Shown one piece after another: positions 46,978-58,293 of a DNA stretch of 64,000 nt; the stretch's first letter is position 1, and each line of letters begins with the position of its first letter. A program made the position numbers and the translations under genes. Origin of the DNA: Chlorophyllum brunneum (lineage: Eukaryota > Basidiomycota > Agaricomycetes > Agaricales > Agaricaceae); contig OY756146.1 in the NCBI GenBank assembly GCA_963576785.1, positions 186,001 through 250,000 on the forward strand. Reading direction: 5' to 3'. A model generated the notes under the pieces. It worked only from the letters and a program-made list of their open reading frames with translations. It was not told the DNA's origin and did not search any database.

Positions 46978-47156
46978 TTGTTTAGCACCGCGACGTATTC
47001 AAACCTCCGGTGGGGTAGAGATTATGAATATTACAATCCGCCCCCTCGTTTAACAATGCCGATCATAATGCAAGACCAAATGATTTGTCCAAAGTTCGGG
47101 TACGGCCGAAGCGAGGATCGCTGGTCCATGTTCAATATGCGGACGCTCCGTGTATT

Positions 47157-47819
47157 ATGGACTGCACCACTCCTACCCCCAGGTCGCTATGTACTAACTC
47201 AGAACAGGTGTTCACGACTCGTTAATGATACCCTGATCACAGTCCCAAGCTGAAGCCTCTTCTTCGCATACGCAAACTCACCAAAGGATCTCGGTGAGTC
47301 GAGAGTTTACCCCTCCAAACCCAAGCTGATGACCATGCATTTACTATCGTAGTTTATCTCGAATGGGAAGCGGGAACGCTTCGATACGTCGTCACTCACA
47401 CCGTACAAACTCTTGCCAGAAGGGTAGGCGAAACGCGAGAGCTACTGGTACTACGGCTGGCCGATCAATCATGACATACTCAACGGCCTACTTCCGATCC
47501 ACTTCAGCGTGAGCGAACATCCTCCAGAGAACAGGGATGCCTTCGGCGCTGGTCTTGACCGTACTCACCTCAGATACCGGAGCGGCTATCATCACCTCCG
47601 CGCTGCCTACTGCAAAGCCGACGAGCAGCCTGCTGTCACTGACCTGAGTTTTGTCCGGAAGGTAAAGGAATAATGATGGTTCTCACCATGAGCGCTACCG
47701 CTCCTAAACATCTGTTCACACAACGGCCCACTGGGAAATAGCTCCAGTACCTGACGGGGATACTAGGTGAACCCAGATGGTACGAGGACCATTCTCCGAA
47801 GAATGAACTTAAGTGGTGA
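47157..47819 (+). pseudogene. Unrecognised small gene, family member 4 (stops)
   Basis: Same exon plan as members 1-3, in tandem with member 3. Conserved words include LPEG-stop-AKRESYWYYGWPI, HLRYRSGYHHLRAAYCKADE and LGEPRWYED. The Trp codon after LPEG is TAG, and further stops and a frame break follow near 47670-47740. Confidence 0.7.
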
Positions 47820-48069
47820 TTTTATGAGCTGTTTGTTCGACTTCAAGACGTGTCTGCCTGTCAGTGGCATAATTAGTGAATCTCATGTCTAGCACTCCTA
47901 ACTACCTCATATAAGAATGCCTCCTTGAGGCCCTCGTAGTCAGACCCAACAAGGCGACATCTGTCTTTGAGAGCAACATCATGTGTGATTGTAATAAAAC
48001 GCTTCATTCGTGATAAGAAAGCTTGTCTGGATCTCGTCGTCTGTTCGATACTGAGTTACGGACTCAATG

Positions 48070-48092
48070 GTGTCGGGCCGAAATCCCGAACA
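48070..48092 (+). repeat. 23-nt direct repeat, right copy
   Basis: Exact partner of 45973-45995. The two copies bracket a 2.1-kb block holding members 3 and 4 of the small gene family. Confidence 0.9.
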
Positions 48093-48147
48093 ATCCGACG
48101 GACCGAAGGGTTGTATGAAAAAGACAATGAGAATATTTTCTGGACTA

Positions 48148-50196
48148 ATGTCTGTTGCCCTTGGACTTGGTGTTCCTCCTCACACTCCCCACGCAATTTC
48201 TGTCTCTCTGCCCACCTGGCAAGATAATGTTGGGTATGAAGAGGGCGAGAAGCGGGTGGTCGAGAGCATGGTCTCTGGATATCCCCGCTTCTTCATACAT
48301 CTCTCCATCAGGAAACTCGCAGACATTTGCCAGCACAAGTATGCTGTTGGGAGCGAGCAGTGCATGCTTTTTCCGACACGCAAGATAGCGGAAGAGTGCA
48401 GAGACTTTATCAAGTGTCGTTCTGTCCAACTCGGCAGTGAGCCTGTTCAATCGAGGCTTGTCCACCTCTTTATATGTCCAGACACCGCCAGCCAACAATC
48501 ATCTACACCTCCTGTTGGAAATAATAAGGCAGATCTGCATATCGTACTTTTCCAAAGTGATGCTTCCCGTATTGCCCAAGAGTTTTGGCAACACACCGGC
48601 CTTGGTATTTCCTCACGTCTCGCTGAAAAATGCCTTTCGCTGCTGCCCGATGAAGCCCGTTCTCCGGATCCCATAGGGCCTTCTTCGTCCCCAGCTCCTC
48701 GGTTCCAGGCCAGGGCCGGTCATAACAGACACTACTCCGTCAAAGGATCTAGTGCTTTGAAATCCACGTCGCCAGTTATCCCCCAAGATACTCTCACCAC
48801 TACTTCCACTCCAATCGACCTACTCTCTTCAGATCACGCGGTATATGTTGAAGAACGCTATGGTCGGAATCTCCCTATCACAGCAGCTGCATCCGCAAAG
48901 CGAGCTCTCCGCCGCCGTGTTGCGGGAACGTTGGTAGGAGATAACTGGGTTGACTCAGATTGCGGTGGTGAGCCCTGCGCCGGACAAGAGGGTGTCAAGA
49001 CTGGTCCGAGTTCGAGAGGGGTAGCTTATGTCACGGAGGAAGATGTATATCTATTCCCTAGTGGGATGGCGGCAATTTGGAATGCGCATCGACTTGCGAG
49101 GGAGACGAGACCTGGAGGGAAGAGTGTTTGTTTTGGGTGAGTATCATGGTTTCCCTGGTGCATTTCGTCCTGGTATTCATCCCTTCAGATTCCCGTACAC
49201 TGACACTCTCAAGATCCTGCAAAAGTGGGGATCTGGCGCCCACTTTTTCGGAAACGGACTTGACGAAGACATCGACACGCTCGAAGCACTCCTCGTATCC
49301 GAATCCAAACTCGATCCTTCAAAACCGCCCATCCTCGCACTCTTCACCGAGTTTCCCTCGAATCCTTTGCTCAGATCCGCCAATCTCCCAAGACTCAGGG
49401 CGCTTGCGGACAAATATGATTTTCTGACTGTGATAGATGAAACTATTGGCAATTTTGTCAACGTCGACGTTTTACCATACGCCGATATCGTCGTGAGTAG
49501 CTTGACCAAAGTCTTCAGTGGTGCAAGTAACGTCATGGGTGGAAGGTTTGTTTTTCCTTCCGCTCTTTTTCAATTCGCTAACGCCATACCTACCTCCCCA
49601 GCCTTGTGCTTAACCCGCAAAGCCGATACTACCCCGTACTTAAATCACAACTCACTCAAACATTTGAAGACGCCTACTTTGGCGAAGATACAATCTACAT
49701 GGAACGGAACTCTCGTGATTTCAAACACCGCATCAAAATCATCGACGACAACACTTCCGCCATCTGCGACTTTCTCCGTTCCCGGTCCACAGCCGGCGGG
49801 TCAACTTCTCCACAAACGGCCATCAAGAACGTCTATTACCCTAAATACACCACACTAGAGAACTACGACCTCTGTCGTATAAAACCTTCTCCGTCCCTTC
49901 CATCCGGCGGGGGTTTCGGAGGACTGTTCTCTCTCACCTTCACATCCATTCCTACATCCAAAGCCTTCTTTGATAACTTACCGGTGCACAAGGGTCCGAG
50001 CTTGGGTACCAATTTCACATTGGCGTGCCCATATACCATTTTGGCTCACTTTGCAGAGTTGGAATGGGCGGAGGAGTTTGGTGTTGAGGGAGGACTTGTA
50101 AGGGTGAGTGTTGGGATGGAAGAAAGGCAGAAACTACTTGCTGCGTTTGAGGTTGCTGTCAAGGCGGCTGAAAATGAAGTGGTGAAGCATTCGTGA
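48148..50196 (+). CDS. STR2: Cystathionine gamma-synthase-like PLP enzyme
   Basis: Transsulfuration enzyme that joins cysteine to an activated homoserine to make cystathionine, using pyridoxal phosphate. Start chosen at ATG 48148 (MSVALGLGVPPHTPHAISVS); upstream ATGs exist in frame. The N-terminal ~300 residues form the long fungal extension (LPTWQDNVGYEEGEKRVVES; YPRFFIHLSIRKLA). The Cys/Met-metabolism fold begins around VYVEERYGRNL, with VTEEDVYLFPSGMAAIWNAH (cofactor phosphate site). Intron 1 (about 49138-49189) leads to FPYTDTLKILQKWG, then LFTEFPSNPLLRSANLPRLR, the Asp of VIDETIGNFV and the PLP lysine in SSLTKVFSGASNVMGG. Intron 2 (about 49543-49601) leads to LVLNPQSRYYPVL. The C-terminal domain ends VRVSVGMEERQKLLAAFEVA. 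The stop is at 50194-50196. Intact. It sits inside the inverted-repeat loop. Confidence 0.88.
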
Positions 50197-50749
50197 TGAA
50201 ATATTGTTGCCGGAAACGGTTTTTGGGACTATTTTGTTTTATCTTTTGCTGCAATGTGATCCTCCAACGGGGCATGCTATAGTCGTCATTGTATCCAACT
50301 ACAATTTTCTTTCTGCTTTTCGGCTTCCGTTTATAGTCTTTTTTTTTCACCTAGTCTCCGCAGCACTTCCTCCAACAGGATGTAAATTTATGGTTATCAC
50401 GTTTGTGTATTGTATCCAACTACAACTCTATTCCAGTATCTAGAACGGGTATCTAGGATGGTCATCGCCGTCAAATCTCTTCTTGTGTCCGTCAACGTAC
50501 GACCTCAACCGTTCACGGTGAGCAACTACATCAAGACCTGTCGCAGACTGACCACTGAAATACATAACCAGTGCCTGGCAGCAGGAACACAAGACCGAGA
50601 GAGTGCCAAGACAGGGTGCACATAATTACCAACTAAGGCAGGTAGTGGTGGACAGAATGAGAACTCAACTAAATGCGGTATAGTATGCCTACCCTCAACA
50701 CGTCGTATATTCGCGTAGCTTGGTGTTGCTTCAGTCTGGAAAACTTGAC
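50197..50749. other. Intergenic region
   Basis: No supported gene. The last 100 bases grade into the diverged upstream flank of the FunK1 D unit (CCTACCCTCAACAC corresponds inverted to the flank of copy C). Confidence 0.5.
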
Positions 50750-53700
50750 TAATATCGAAGACACATATCCATACAACTTGGTCTACTGATCCTCCGTAGA
50801 ATAATAGGTGAGCAGGTCACCGTCGAACAACACTTGCTAAAATGGACACCACTGCCCTTAAATTAGATACACCACCGCTTGCCTATCATTCTACCAACAA
50901 TGAATATCTCAGTCGATGCCGTGAGTTTCTTGGAAAGGATCCTTCCAGTCCCCGAGCACGTCGTGGCCAAGATACATAAGCTCTTGGAGGAAGAAGGGGT
51001 CTACAAGGATTCGCAATGGGTTGGATTCCCATCTTCAACGAAACAGTCAAGGTCGAAAATCGAAAGCAATGTACCTTCAGTGCCTAGAGATACCCTGCCT
51101 CTGTCAACAGGTACCACCTCAACCAGTGCTGGCCTATTACCCGAGGATACCTCTGTACAGGAAGAGTCAGTATACAAAGCTTTTGTTCGGACAGCCAACA
51201 AGATTACCGAGTACACTCGGACACTTTGCTTGCAAGGTCGACCTACACGATTGTGCGGCGAGTGGGTTGATGCGCATAATAGGGCATCACCCTCGGATAG
51301 TTCGCATTCTAGGATGTCCCTACCTGATGTTGCTTTTACGTCCCTCACGAACGCTCAGGAGATGAAGATGTGGCCTCAAATTCCAGAAAACGAAGCTGGT
51401 CAATGTGACGATACGACGGAGCAGATGCAGGTAAGTATCCGAAAACGCAGGATTGATTTCACTCATCACCTTCACATTCAGTCAGACGATGAGAAATGCA
51501 GAGACGCTGAAAAGGGGGTGCTTGACAAAGAGGTACGCCTCCTTGACCCTTATGATGCAGTGCCTTAAGCGACGTGTCATTACCCCCAGTTGTCGCGACT
51601 CTGGCTTCGCATTTACGCCGTAGCAGAGCTCAAGTTGGACAAAAAGGCGGGCTCTCCGGCTCAACTATCTACATACGTCAGTCAAATGTTCAGAGAGCAG
51701 CTTGACAGACACTTCGTTCTCGCCCTCTCCCTCCACCTGGACAACATCCAGGTCCATCTCTTTGACCGGAGCGGAGTGGTCAGCTCCACCGCGATGAACA
51801 TCCACAAGGTCAGACTCTAGCTTCATCTCCACTCGCGGTGGCTCAACCCGGTGCTTAGCAACCGCAGGAATTCATCCGCATTATCAGCAGTTTTGGATAC
51901 CTGCCGCCGACGACACTTGGGTGGGACCCAACGTTTCGCGTTTGGGATGGGAAGAACATTGTTCCATCCTATGCTTCCTCGCTCCCAAAATTCGAGGACA
52001 CTAATGAGATCCCCTGGATCATTGATGGTTTCTGGGAGAATACTGGGAACAGCACCAGCCCTAGTGAAGATATCCCTCCCATGAGCTGCCGGCAGTATGT
52101 CGCGATCCGATCCCTGAATGTCGAGGATAGGAAGAGACCGTGTGGAAGAGGCACCGTTGTGCTTGAAGTGATTTCATTAGAGGACTGGCGCAAGAAGAAC
52201 CGAAAGGTATGCCCGAGGAGTTGCGTTGTGGACAACATCTGATTCCAGTATAGGCGCAGATCTACGTGATGAAGCAAGCGTGGCAACGGCTGCCTAGGAT
52301 AAATGTCGACGAGGGTACGGTAGAGCTGTCCAACGCCTCGCAAGGCCGTGACTCGGACAAGCCAACGACACCATCTGCCGAAGTGGAGTCCTTGCACAGA
52401 GAAATTCAGTCACACCCTTTCGAAGCATGTGTGCTTAGACATGCTGGAATGGCGGATCGCTTGCATGATTGTGGATACGTCAGGTCGAACGGGGAGAAGG
52501 TGGAGACGTTGAAGTTCATCCGCAAAGAACTGAAGCCGCTGCCCTCCACTGTTCCCAGGATTGGATCTGAATCGTCGGATGAATCGAGTGCAGACACCAA
52601 CCCATGGTCAAATGAAGAACCACCCGAAGACATCGAGCTTCCCAAGACGTTGACATCCATCCGCAAAGGGCTCCAACCTTTGCCTCTGAACCCTGGGAAG
52701 GCGGCCGCCACTGCTTCCAGGACCGGGTCCCGCGGATCGAGTATTCCGGGGGCCGATGCGTGGGCGAGGGAGCGACCGATAGAAATTAGCATTCCACAGG
52801 CTGACACCAAAGTCGAGGGCCCCATTTTGGTCTCCAGGACATTAACTCGCACGTTCTTGAAGCTGTCGGGTTGGCCAGTCAAACATTTCAAGGACAAGCG
52901 GGAGTTCCTAGATTGTCTCAAGGACGCGGTGAAAGGTTTGTATCTATTCGACCTGGTGTTTCCTGGAAACTGATTAATCAGATCATGAGCGATTGTACAA
53001 GGCTGGCGTAATGCATCGCGACATTAGCGTCAACAATATTTTGGTCTCGGCCAGTGGCAAAGGCCATCTGATTGACTTCGACCACAGCAAGATCACTACT
53101 AATCTCAAACTGTTGCCGTCGCGTTCTGGATCGTTCCCGCCATTCATATATCATCACTTTTCGGAATGTCTGGACCAGAGGGTCTTGGAGCTTTCTGAGC
53201 AGCGGTACGGTGATGACTATACCTATCTCGGAGCATTAGAAAAGGCCTGGAATCTCTATGATGGTGGTATGAAAACGACTGCTGATCTTGGATGGATTGA
53301 CGAGGTCGGCTATTGTTGTCAGTGAAATGGATGATGGCTGACCACTTCTGATAGCCGTATGCAATCCCGGATTTTGGTGATCGTAAACCGGGGCAGGGTT
53401 ATATCACGGTGAGCTGTTCAATCAAATTCCTTGCATCTGACGAATCTCACGCCCCATTCAGGGCACTCCCCCTTTCATAAGCTGGAAGCTGAGGTGGAGC
53501 ACAAAAATACATACAGCAATCCACGATGCCGAGTCACTTTGGTGGGTTGTGGTGTACATCACTCTCAAGTACGATGGACCAGGAGGAATAGAGCGAGAAC
53601 TGTCTCAAGAGCTGAAAACACTGATATACCACCTATTCTATGACTACGACCTCTCACTCGATGCGAAGGACAAGATCTTTGATACAGCAAATCAGAACAG

Positions 53701-54196
53701 GAACCTGGAAGATTTACTGAAGCATATCAGCCCATATTTCGACAGCCTCAAAGGCCTCATACGGGACTGGTACAAGGTTCTCCAGATTGCATGGGCCTAT
53801 CCCGAAGGGTTGGAAAACAATTACCCACACAGCGTCATCTGCAAGGTTCTGGACACAGCTATTGCACTGATTGATGCGGCTGAGGAGGGCGCTAAGTGGG
53901 TTGATCTCACAAAAGCCGAGGAGACCCGCAGGGAGCAATACTGGAAAGACGCCGAGTCGGCTATTCTCCGACAAATGACGGTCCATGCAGCTTTGGCGCA
54001 AAGGGGCTCGAAACTAGTGAAGTCCACTGCCTCTACTTCCGCTACCACTACCCCCTCCATCGCAACCCCCATTCCAGATCCCTCCAGGGAATCTTCAGCC
54101 ATGGTTGTTACCCCGCCTCGACCCACAGCATCGAAAAATTCACTTCGCTCTCCCGAAGAACCGCAATCAAGGAAAAGGAGCCGAAACCGCTTGTAA
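50750..54196 (+). repeat. Long inverted repeat, right arm
   Basis: Reverse-complement partner of 38595-42050; near-identical up to about 53655, except for a divergent patch at about 53101-53250, after which the sequence follows copy B instead of copy C. Confidence 0.85.
50900..54196 (+). CDS. FunK1-type fungal protein kinase, copy D (mosaic of C and B)
   Basis: ATG at 50900 (MNISVDAVSFLERILPVPEH). Up to about 53100 the gene is virtually copy C, including introns. The catalytic loop MHRDISVNNILV (HRD at 53014-53022) and LIDFDHSK (DFD for DFG) are present. Residues after the DFD motif (TTNLKLLPSRSGSFPPFIYH) differ from both C and B over about 150 bp. C identity then resumes through the intron and the GTPPFISWKL exon. 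From about 53655 (LSLDAKDKIFDTANQN) it follows copy B to the end (HAALAQRGSKLVKSTAS; SRKRSRNRL) and onward into B's 3' flank. The frame is intact, so the mosaic may encode a functional kinase with new tail. Confidence 0.85.
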
Positions 54197-54941
54197 AAAG
54201 AGTTTGACATTTTGCTGTTCTTACTCTCTTTCTATCATGATCATCCCCGTTGGTCCGCCGTAGACCCCGACTCAAGACTTGTATTTTTGTACTCCCGAAA
54301 TGATATTGATTTACGTCTCGTGATGCAACTCAGATTTCCAAGTGTTCGAACGTCGTAGATAGAGCCACACTAACAATGCTCTTGACTAGATTCTTGCCAT
54401 GGTTCCGTTTCTCACGTCGAAAGCCGGCTACGGAGAGGCTGCTACCATGAAATTCACCCCCAGTATTTACCTCTCCTTTTGATTATATCATACACGAAAT
54501 TGCACGCCGCACCCCTGTTCCCAAAGGCGCTACTCTGTAGGTTTGTAAGTTTCCATTTTTGCGTTTCATACCGGTTGCTATCGCTTAGTAGTCCACTGTC
54601 CACTCGCTTCTCCTCAGTTCATCCACGAGCCGTGCACTGGCACCACCTGCATGAGGCAGAGTACCGAACTGATAGCGTGCCTGCTCGATGGTAGCGAATG
54701 TGATTTTCAGAGTACCGGTCACATTCTCATTCTTGAGGTGCTGAATCAATCATTCACGACATCTAGTGAAAATACATGGTACGGCAATAAAAACATCCCA
54801 CCCAGGCCACTCATTACCGGTCTGTCTCAGATCGGAAGCGAGAATGCCCCAATGCATCCTTGCCAGAAGGTGAGCCAAACAAAGAAGCCACTGGTACTAA
54901 GGTACGGGAACGGCTACATATACAGATGTGAGTTGGAGCAA
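54197..54941. repeat. FunK1/sos7 spacer, inverted copy of 33281-34030
   Basis: About 90 percent similar to the reverse complement of the spacer between sos7 and FunK1 B, for instance GAGTTTGACATTTTGCTGTT and TGATATTGATTTACGTCTCG. Contains the SDR/PITH debris at about 54590-54760 (minus). No gene. Confidence 0.75.
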
Positions 54942-56054
54942 CTAGCTCCCTCTTGCTCTTGCTAGTATAGCCCCTATTAGACCGTGCACGTCGTTCGTCT
55001 GGAGATGCGCATCTATAACCTCTGTCAAGTCATCGTCAACACCAGATACATCCACCGTCGCTAGCTGCCGAGTGTCGGGAAGGAACACCAGCGTGAGCAC
55101 AAGAAGCTTGTTACGTTCGAGTTTGTAGGTGAGCCGAAGTTCATTATGCGAGACACATTTCGACTCGTGGAGGTCCTGCATGGAACGATGAAGTGACAGC
55201 GATGCTGTGAACCTAGGGAAGTTTTTTCATGATAAGACAAGACGGCGACTGGCACGGGTAAGAATCGGATGCACCAATCGTAAAGCGGTGCTGTTCTTGG
55301 GTCGTCCTCCCCAACATTAGCATTTCTGACCAACTTCTCAGCCTCTGCACGCTCCACCCGCGCGTTCTCCAATTCAACATTACCCGTCTTCAGTTCCTCT
55401 TTCGCACTTTGTACCTGCTTCCGCGCGACTTCCACCTGGTCACTGAGCTCTTGCATTTCGGTTACTTGGTCAGCAAGCTTCTGGTCGGCTGCTGCGATCG
55501 TTAGTCGAGGATGTGGTTGTGTTTGTCGCAGACGGGTAAGGGCAAGGCGAGCATCAATGATTTTCTGAGCGAGTGTGGTGGCTTTTTCTATTGCAGCTTT
55601 GGTTTTGTCGTAATCCTCTTGGACGAGAGGTGTAAGAGTGCGTATGTTGTGATGCACTTCGGCCAACGTTGTTTTGGCTGCTTTGAGTTCTGCTTTTTTC
55701 TCCTCGTTGATATTGGAATTTGAGCTTTCGGAGAAATTCCTATCGGGGCAGGTCAGCATTGTTGTATGAGTTTGTACAAACAATCCGCACTGTCTGGGCA
55801 ACAAGGTTCGTCGATATAATAGCTGGGTCCCTGTTTTCGGAATCCTCGAAATCGACGCCGGATTCCTCAGAGTCGAGGTTGTTGAATTCGATGGGGTTCT
55901 GGACTAGACGAAGTTTGGCATTCGTCTGTTCAAGCTGAGATTTGAGGTGGTTTGAGGTCGCGAGCAGTCGTTCCTGTTCTCGCTGAAATTCCAGTGAAGG
56001 TCTACTCATGTTCGTTTGGCGTTGATCAGACGCGTCCGACGCGACATCACCCAT
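54942..56054 (-). pseudogene. Sos7-like kinetochore gene, broken copy
   Basis: Inverted copy of 32068-33280 at almost full identity (exon 1 differs by Cys to Arg in SDASDQ-QTN). A 101-nt deletion, corresponding to 32413-32513, removes the start of exon 2 (QYLEQNAKDRYV to KELNAT); the junction here is at 55709/55710. The loss is not a multiple of three, so the frame shifts directly after EFLRKLKFQY. The remainder of the coiled coil and C-terminal exon is open but out of frame with the start. The intact copy at 32068 is presumably the functional one. Confidence 0.8.
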
Positions 56055-56073
56055 TTAGGTCACGTGTGCGCGC

Positions 56074-56700
56074 TCAAAATTTGAATGTGAAACAGTCCTC
56101 AAACCACCTAGGTTCACCCAGCATTGGCATCAGGTACTCGTACTGCTCCTTGGTGGCCCACCGTTTCAGCAGGCGCTTGGAAGCAGTGCAAGTCATCGTA
56201 AGAACCTGCACTAATTTTTTATCGTTCCGAAGAAAAACTTGCCCTGCGGTTTCAGCTTGTTCGTCGGCTTTGCAATAGAGCACGCGCAGGTCGAGGCAGC
56301 CACTGCGATGCCTGAGGTAGGTGCGGGCAAGAGAAGCGCCTAAGAAAAGATCTGCATCATCTAGGGAGTCCTTGGTCAGGCCGAAGTGGGTCGTGAGCAT
56401 GTTGTAAAGCATGTTCCCGGTGACTGGCCAGCCATAGTGCCAGTGGCTCTCGCATTCAGCCCATCCTTCTGGCAGCATATCGACAGGCCCTGTGTTCCAA
56501 TTTGAGACGGTCTACGTATGGATATCAGCTCAACTTCAGACGGCACAAGTCCTACTCATATCAACTCACTTGTCGGGGAGTTTCTGTTGATGAAGATGAA
56601 GCCTCAGAGCGGGATCGCTATCAGAATATCATAAGCGGATCACCAATACTTGCTCTGTGTTAGTACGTACCGGCTTGGGGGTGGACTCAGCACTGGTCAT
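56074..56700 (-). CDS. Unrecognised small gene, family member 2
   Basis: Minus strand, three exons (first exon 56700-56671, MTSAESTPKP; last exon 56511-56074), 171 codons. Introns fall exactly where they do in member 1 (31356-32014). Conserved blocks: MLPEGWAECESHWHYGWPV, THFGLTKDSLDDADLFLGA, LRHRSGCLDLRVLYCKADEQ, TMTCTASKRLLKRWATKEQ and LGEPRWFEDC. It lies only 19 bp upstream of the broken sos7 copy. Protein identity to member 1 is roughly 60 percent, far lower than the adjacent sos7 copies show to each other. Function unknown. Confidence 0.75.
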
Positions 56701-57031
56701 GATGTGTTGATGCTTGCGCGCGCCTCAACACTTCAAATATTCCTGGTCACATGACCGTAAATTCAGTCGAAAACAAAAAGATTTTGCGTGCAACACTTGT
56801 ATACGGGTATCCTCCTTACACATCTAATAGTAATAGTCTCTCCCAACGTGGAATGAACAGCATATGCCACATACCGCTACTCCACTTAAACAAGAAGATT
56901 TGTCTGTCACAATAAATCTATTGTTTGCTGCCCCTGGAAGTTAAGACAAAAGGTTTTTTGTCCGTTGAGTTCGATGGTTATGCAGCTCCCTTAGACTCCT
57001 ATATATTTTTCCAAGCCAACTTTCATGCATC
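56701..57031. other. Short gene-free region
   Basis: Transition from host-type to repeat-type sequence; nothing supported. Confidence 0.5.
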
Positions 57032-57877
57032 ATGGATACCATCTTGCATTACGATCTCTTGGCCTCAATCGCTCTCCAAGACGCAAAAAACTCATCCAAG
57101 GAATCCCCATGGTATGGTCTCTATAGCCTAGTGTTCCATTCCCTCAACAATGTCTCTGAGCTGCCTGGCACTGCAACCATCCTTTATCCCCAATTACTCA
57201 TCACATGTGATGAGTGGCTGGAACAGGACAATATCGATGACAATCAACAAGAAGAAACACCTGTCTTACCGGATTCACCTTCCCCTGTACCACGAACTGG
57301 ATATGCTGGCGGAAACTTGGTGAGAGACAGCATCAACTTGACCCAGCCGCTCTCTATCTCACTTGAAGCCTATTTTCAGACCCTAAAGGCAACCCCAGAG
57401 TCATCTCCAGCAAAACTAAGGCTTTCCGCTGGAGATTTGACCAGGATACGCTCTTTCCGCATTCCTGATTTTGGTAGACGGTGATACTATCTCGATATCA
57501 ATTGCAAGATTCTCTCACAACACTTGGACTTGCTTGTGGAGATAAAAATACTCGAGAAGGACCACCTCAAGAGAGAGACAATAGAATGACTTCTTGTTGA
57601 CCAGCTGGATGACCAGGCAGTTCATGCATTCGGTGACAATCCACTGCTCCCAATAATCAGCTGTTTTGGAGTGATTGGTGACCATTGGTTCTACTTCGAA
57701 AGGAAGAGGGGTAGGCTGGGCCCTGTGGATAATAAGCGGGATGGAACTTATGAACCAGATTCGGACTCATCCTCTACTACTTCAACATCGGATTGTGTTT
57801 CTACCGCCAGAAACCACCGTCCCAGTTTGGATAGCAGTGGCACTGATCCAGAAACACCTTATCAGCAGACTTGGTGA
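57032..57877 (+). pseudogene. Decayed gene with PD...ExK nuclease-like pattern
   Basis: One reading frame runs from ATG 57032 to 57877, broken only by TGA at 57482-57484 and TGA at 57587-57589. Before the first stop it reads SAGDLTRIRSFRIPDFGRR, and after it LDLLVEIKILEKDHLKRETI; the spacing of IPDF and EIK resembles the PD-(D/E)xK core. Further on, QAVHAFGDNPLLPIISCFGV and IGDHWFYFERKRGRLGPV are blocks I associate with repeated hypothetical proteins of agaricomycetes. Both stops are one C-to-T change away from CGA. The family function is unknown; the nuclease idea is inference only. Confidence 0.6.
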
Positions 57878-58003
57878 TCTATGGCCCCAGCTCCATCCAC
57901 TGAGAGTGTGGAGAAACAAATTCACTCCTTCAGTTCACCTGGAGCAATGCCAAAACACCTCCCATCCCAACTTCTTCCCCTGACCTGCTGGCTGTGTCAA
58001 ACC

Positions 58004-58288
58004 TGTTGAGGAAATGACCATAATGAGTTGTTTGCTAGGGCAGCAGTAAACACAGTGGGAGAGAATGTAAGGTCTACTCACTGAGATAATAAGCTTCTAT
58101 CTGATACCTGTAGAAAGGTAATTTGGATAGACAGATATTATTAATGAAGCAGTCAGTGTCAGAAGTAGAAAGGTTAAAGTCAAGAAGATCAAGACTTGTG
58201 TTATACTCAAGAAGATAAGCAATGATGAAGAAGTTGTTCAATTGAACAAGATGCAGAACATGGTCTACTACATGGGGTTTATATACAT
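58004..58288 (-). mobile_element. Older copia LTR remnant, inverted
   Basis: On the minus strand this is the 3' two thirds of the LTR family at 58294 (TGTATATAAACCCCATGTAG, TTGTTCAATTGAACAAC, end CCTCAACA at 58004). It is cut off where the new element starts, so the younger copia inserted into this LTR. Confidence 0.8.
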
Positions 58289-58293
58289 GTAAG

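Noticed and set aside
45973..48092. 23-nt repeats as a classic transposon target duplication
   Set aside because: The length is unusual for known fungal elements, and no terminal repeats or transposase lie inside the block; kept only as an unexplained direct repeat.
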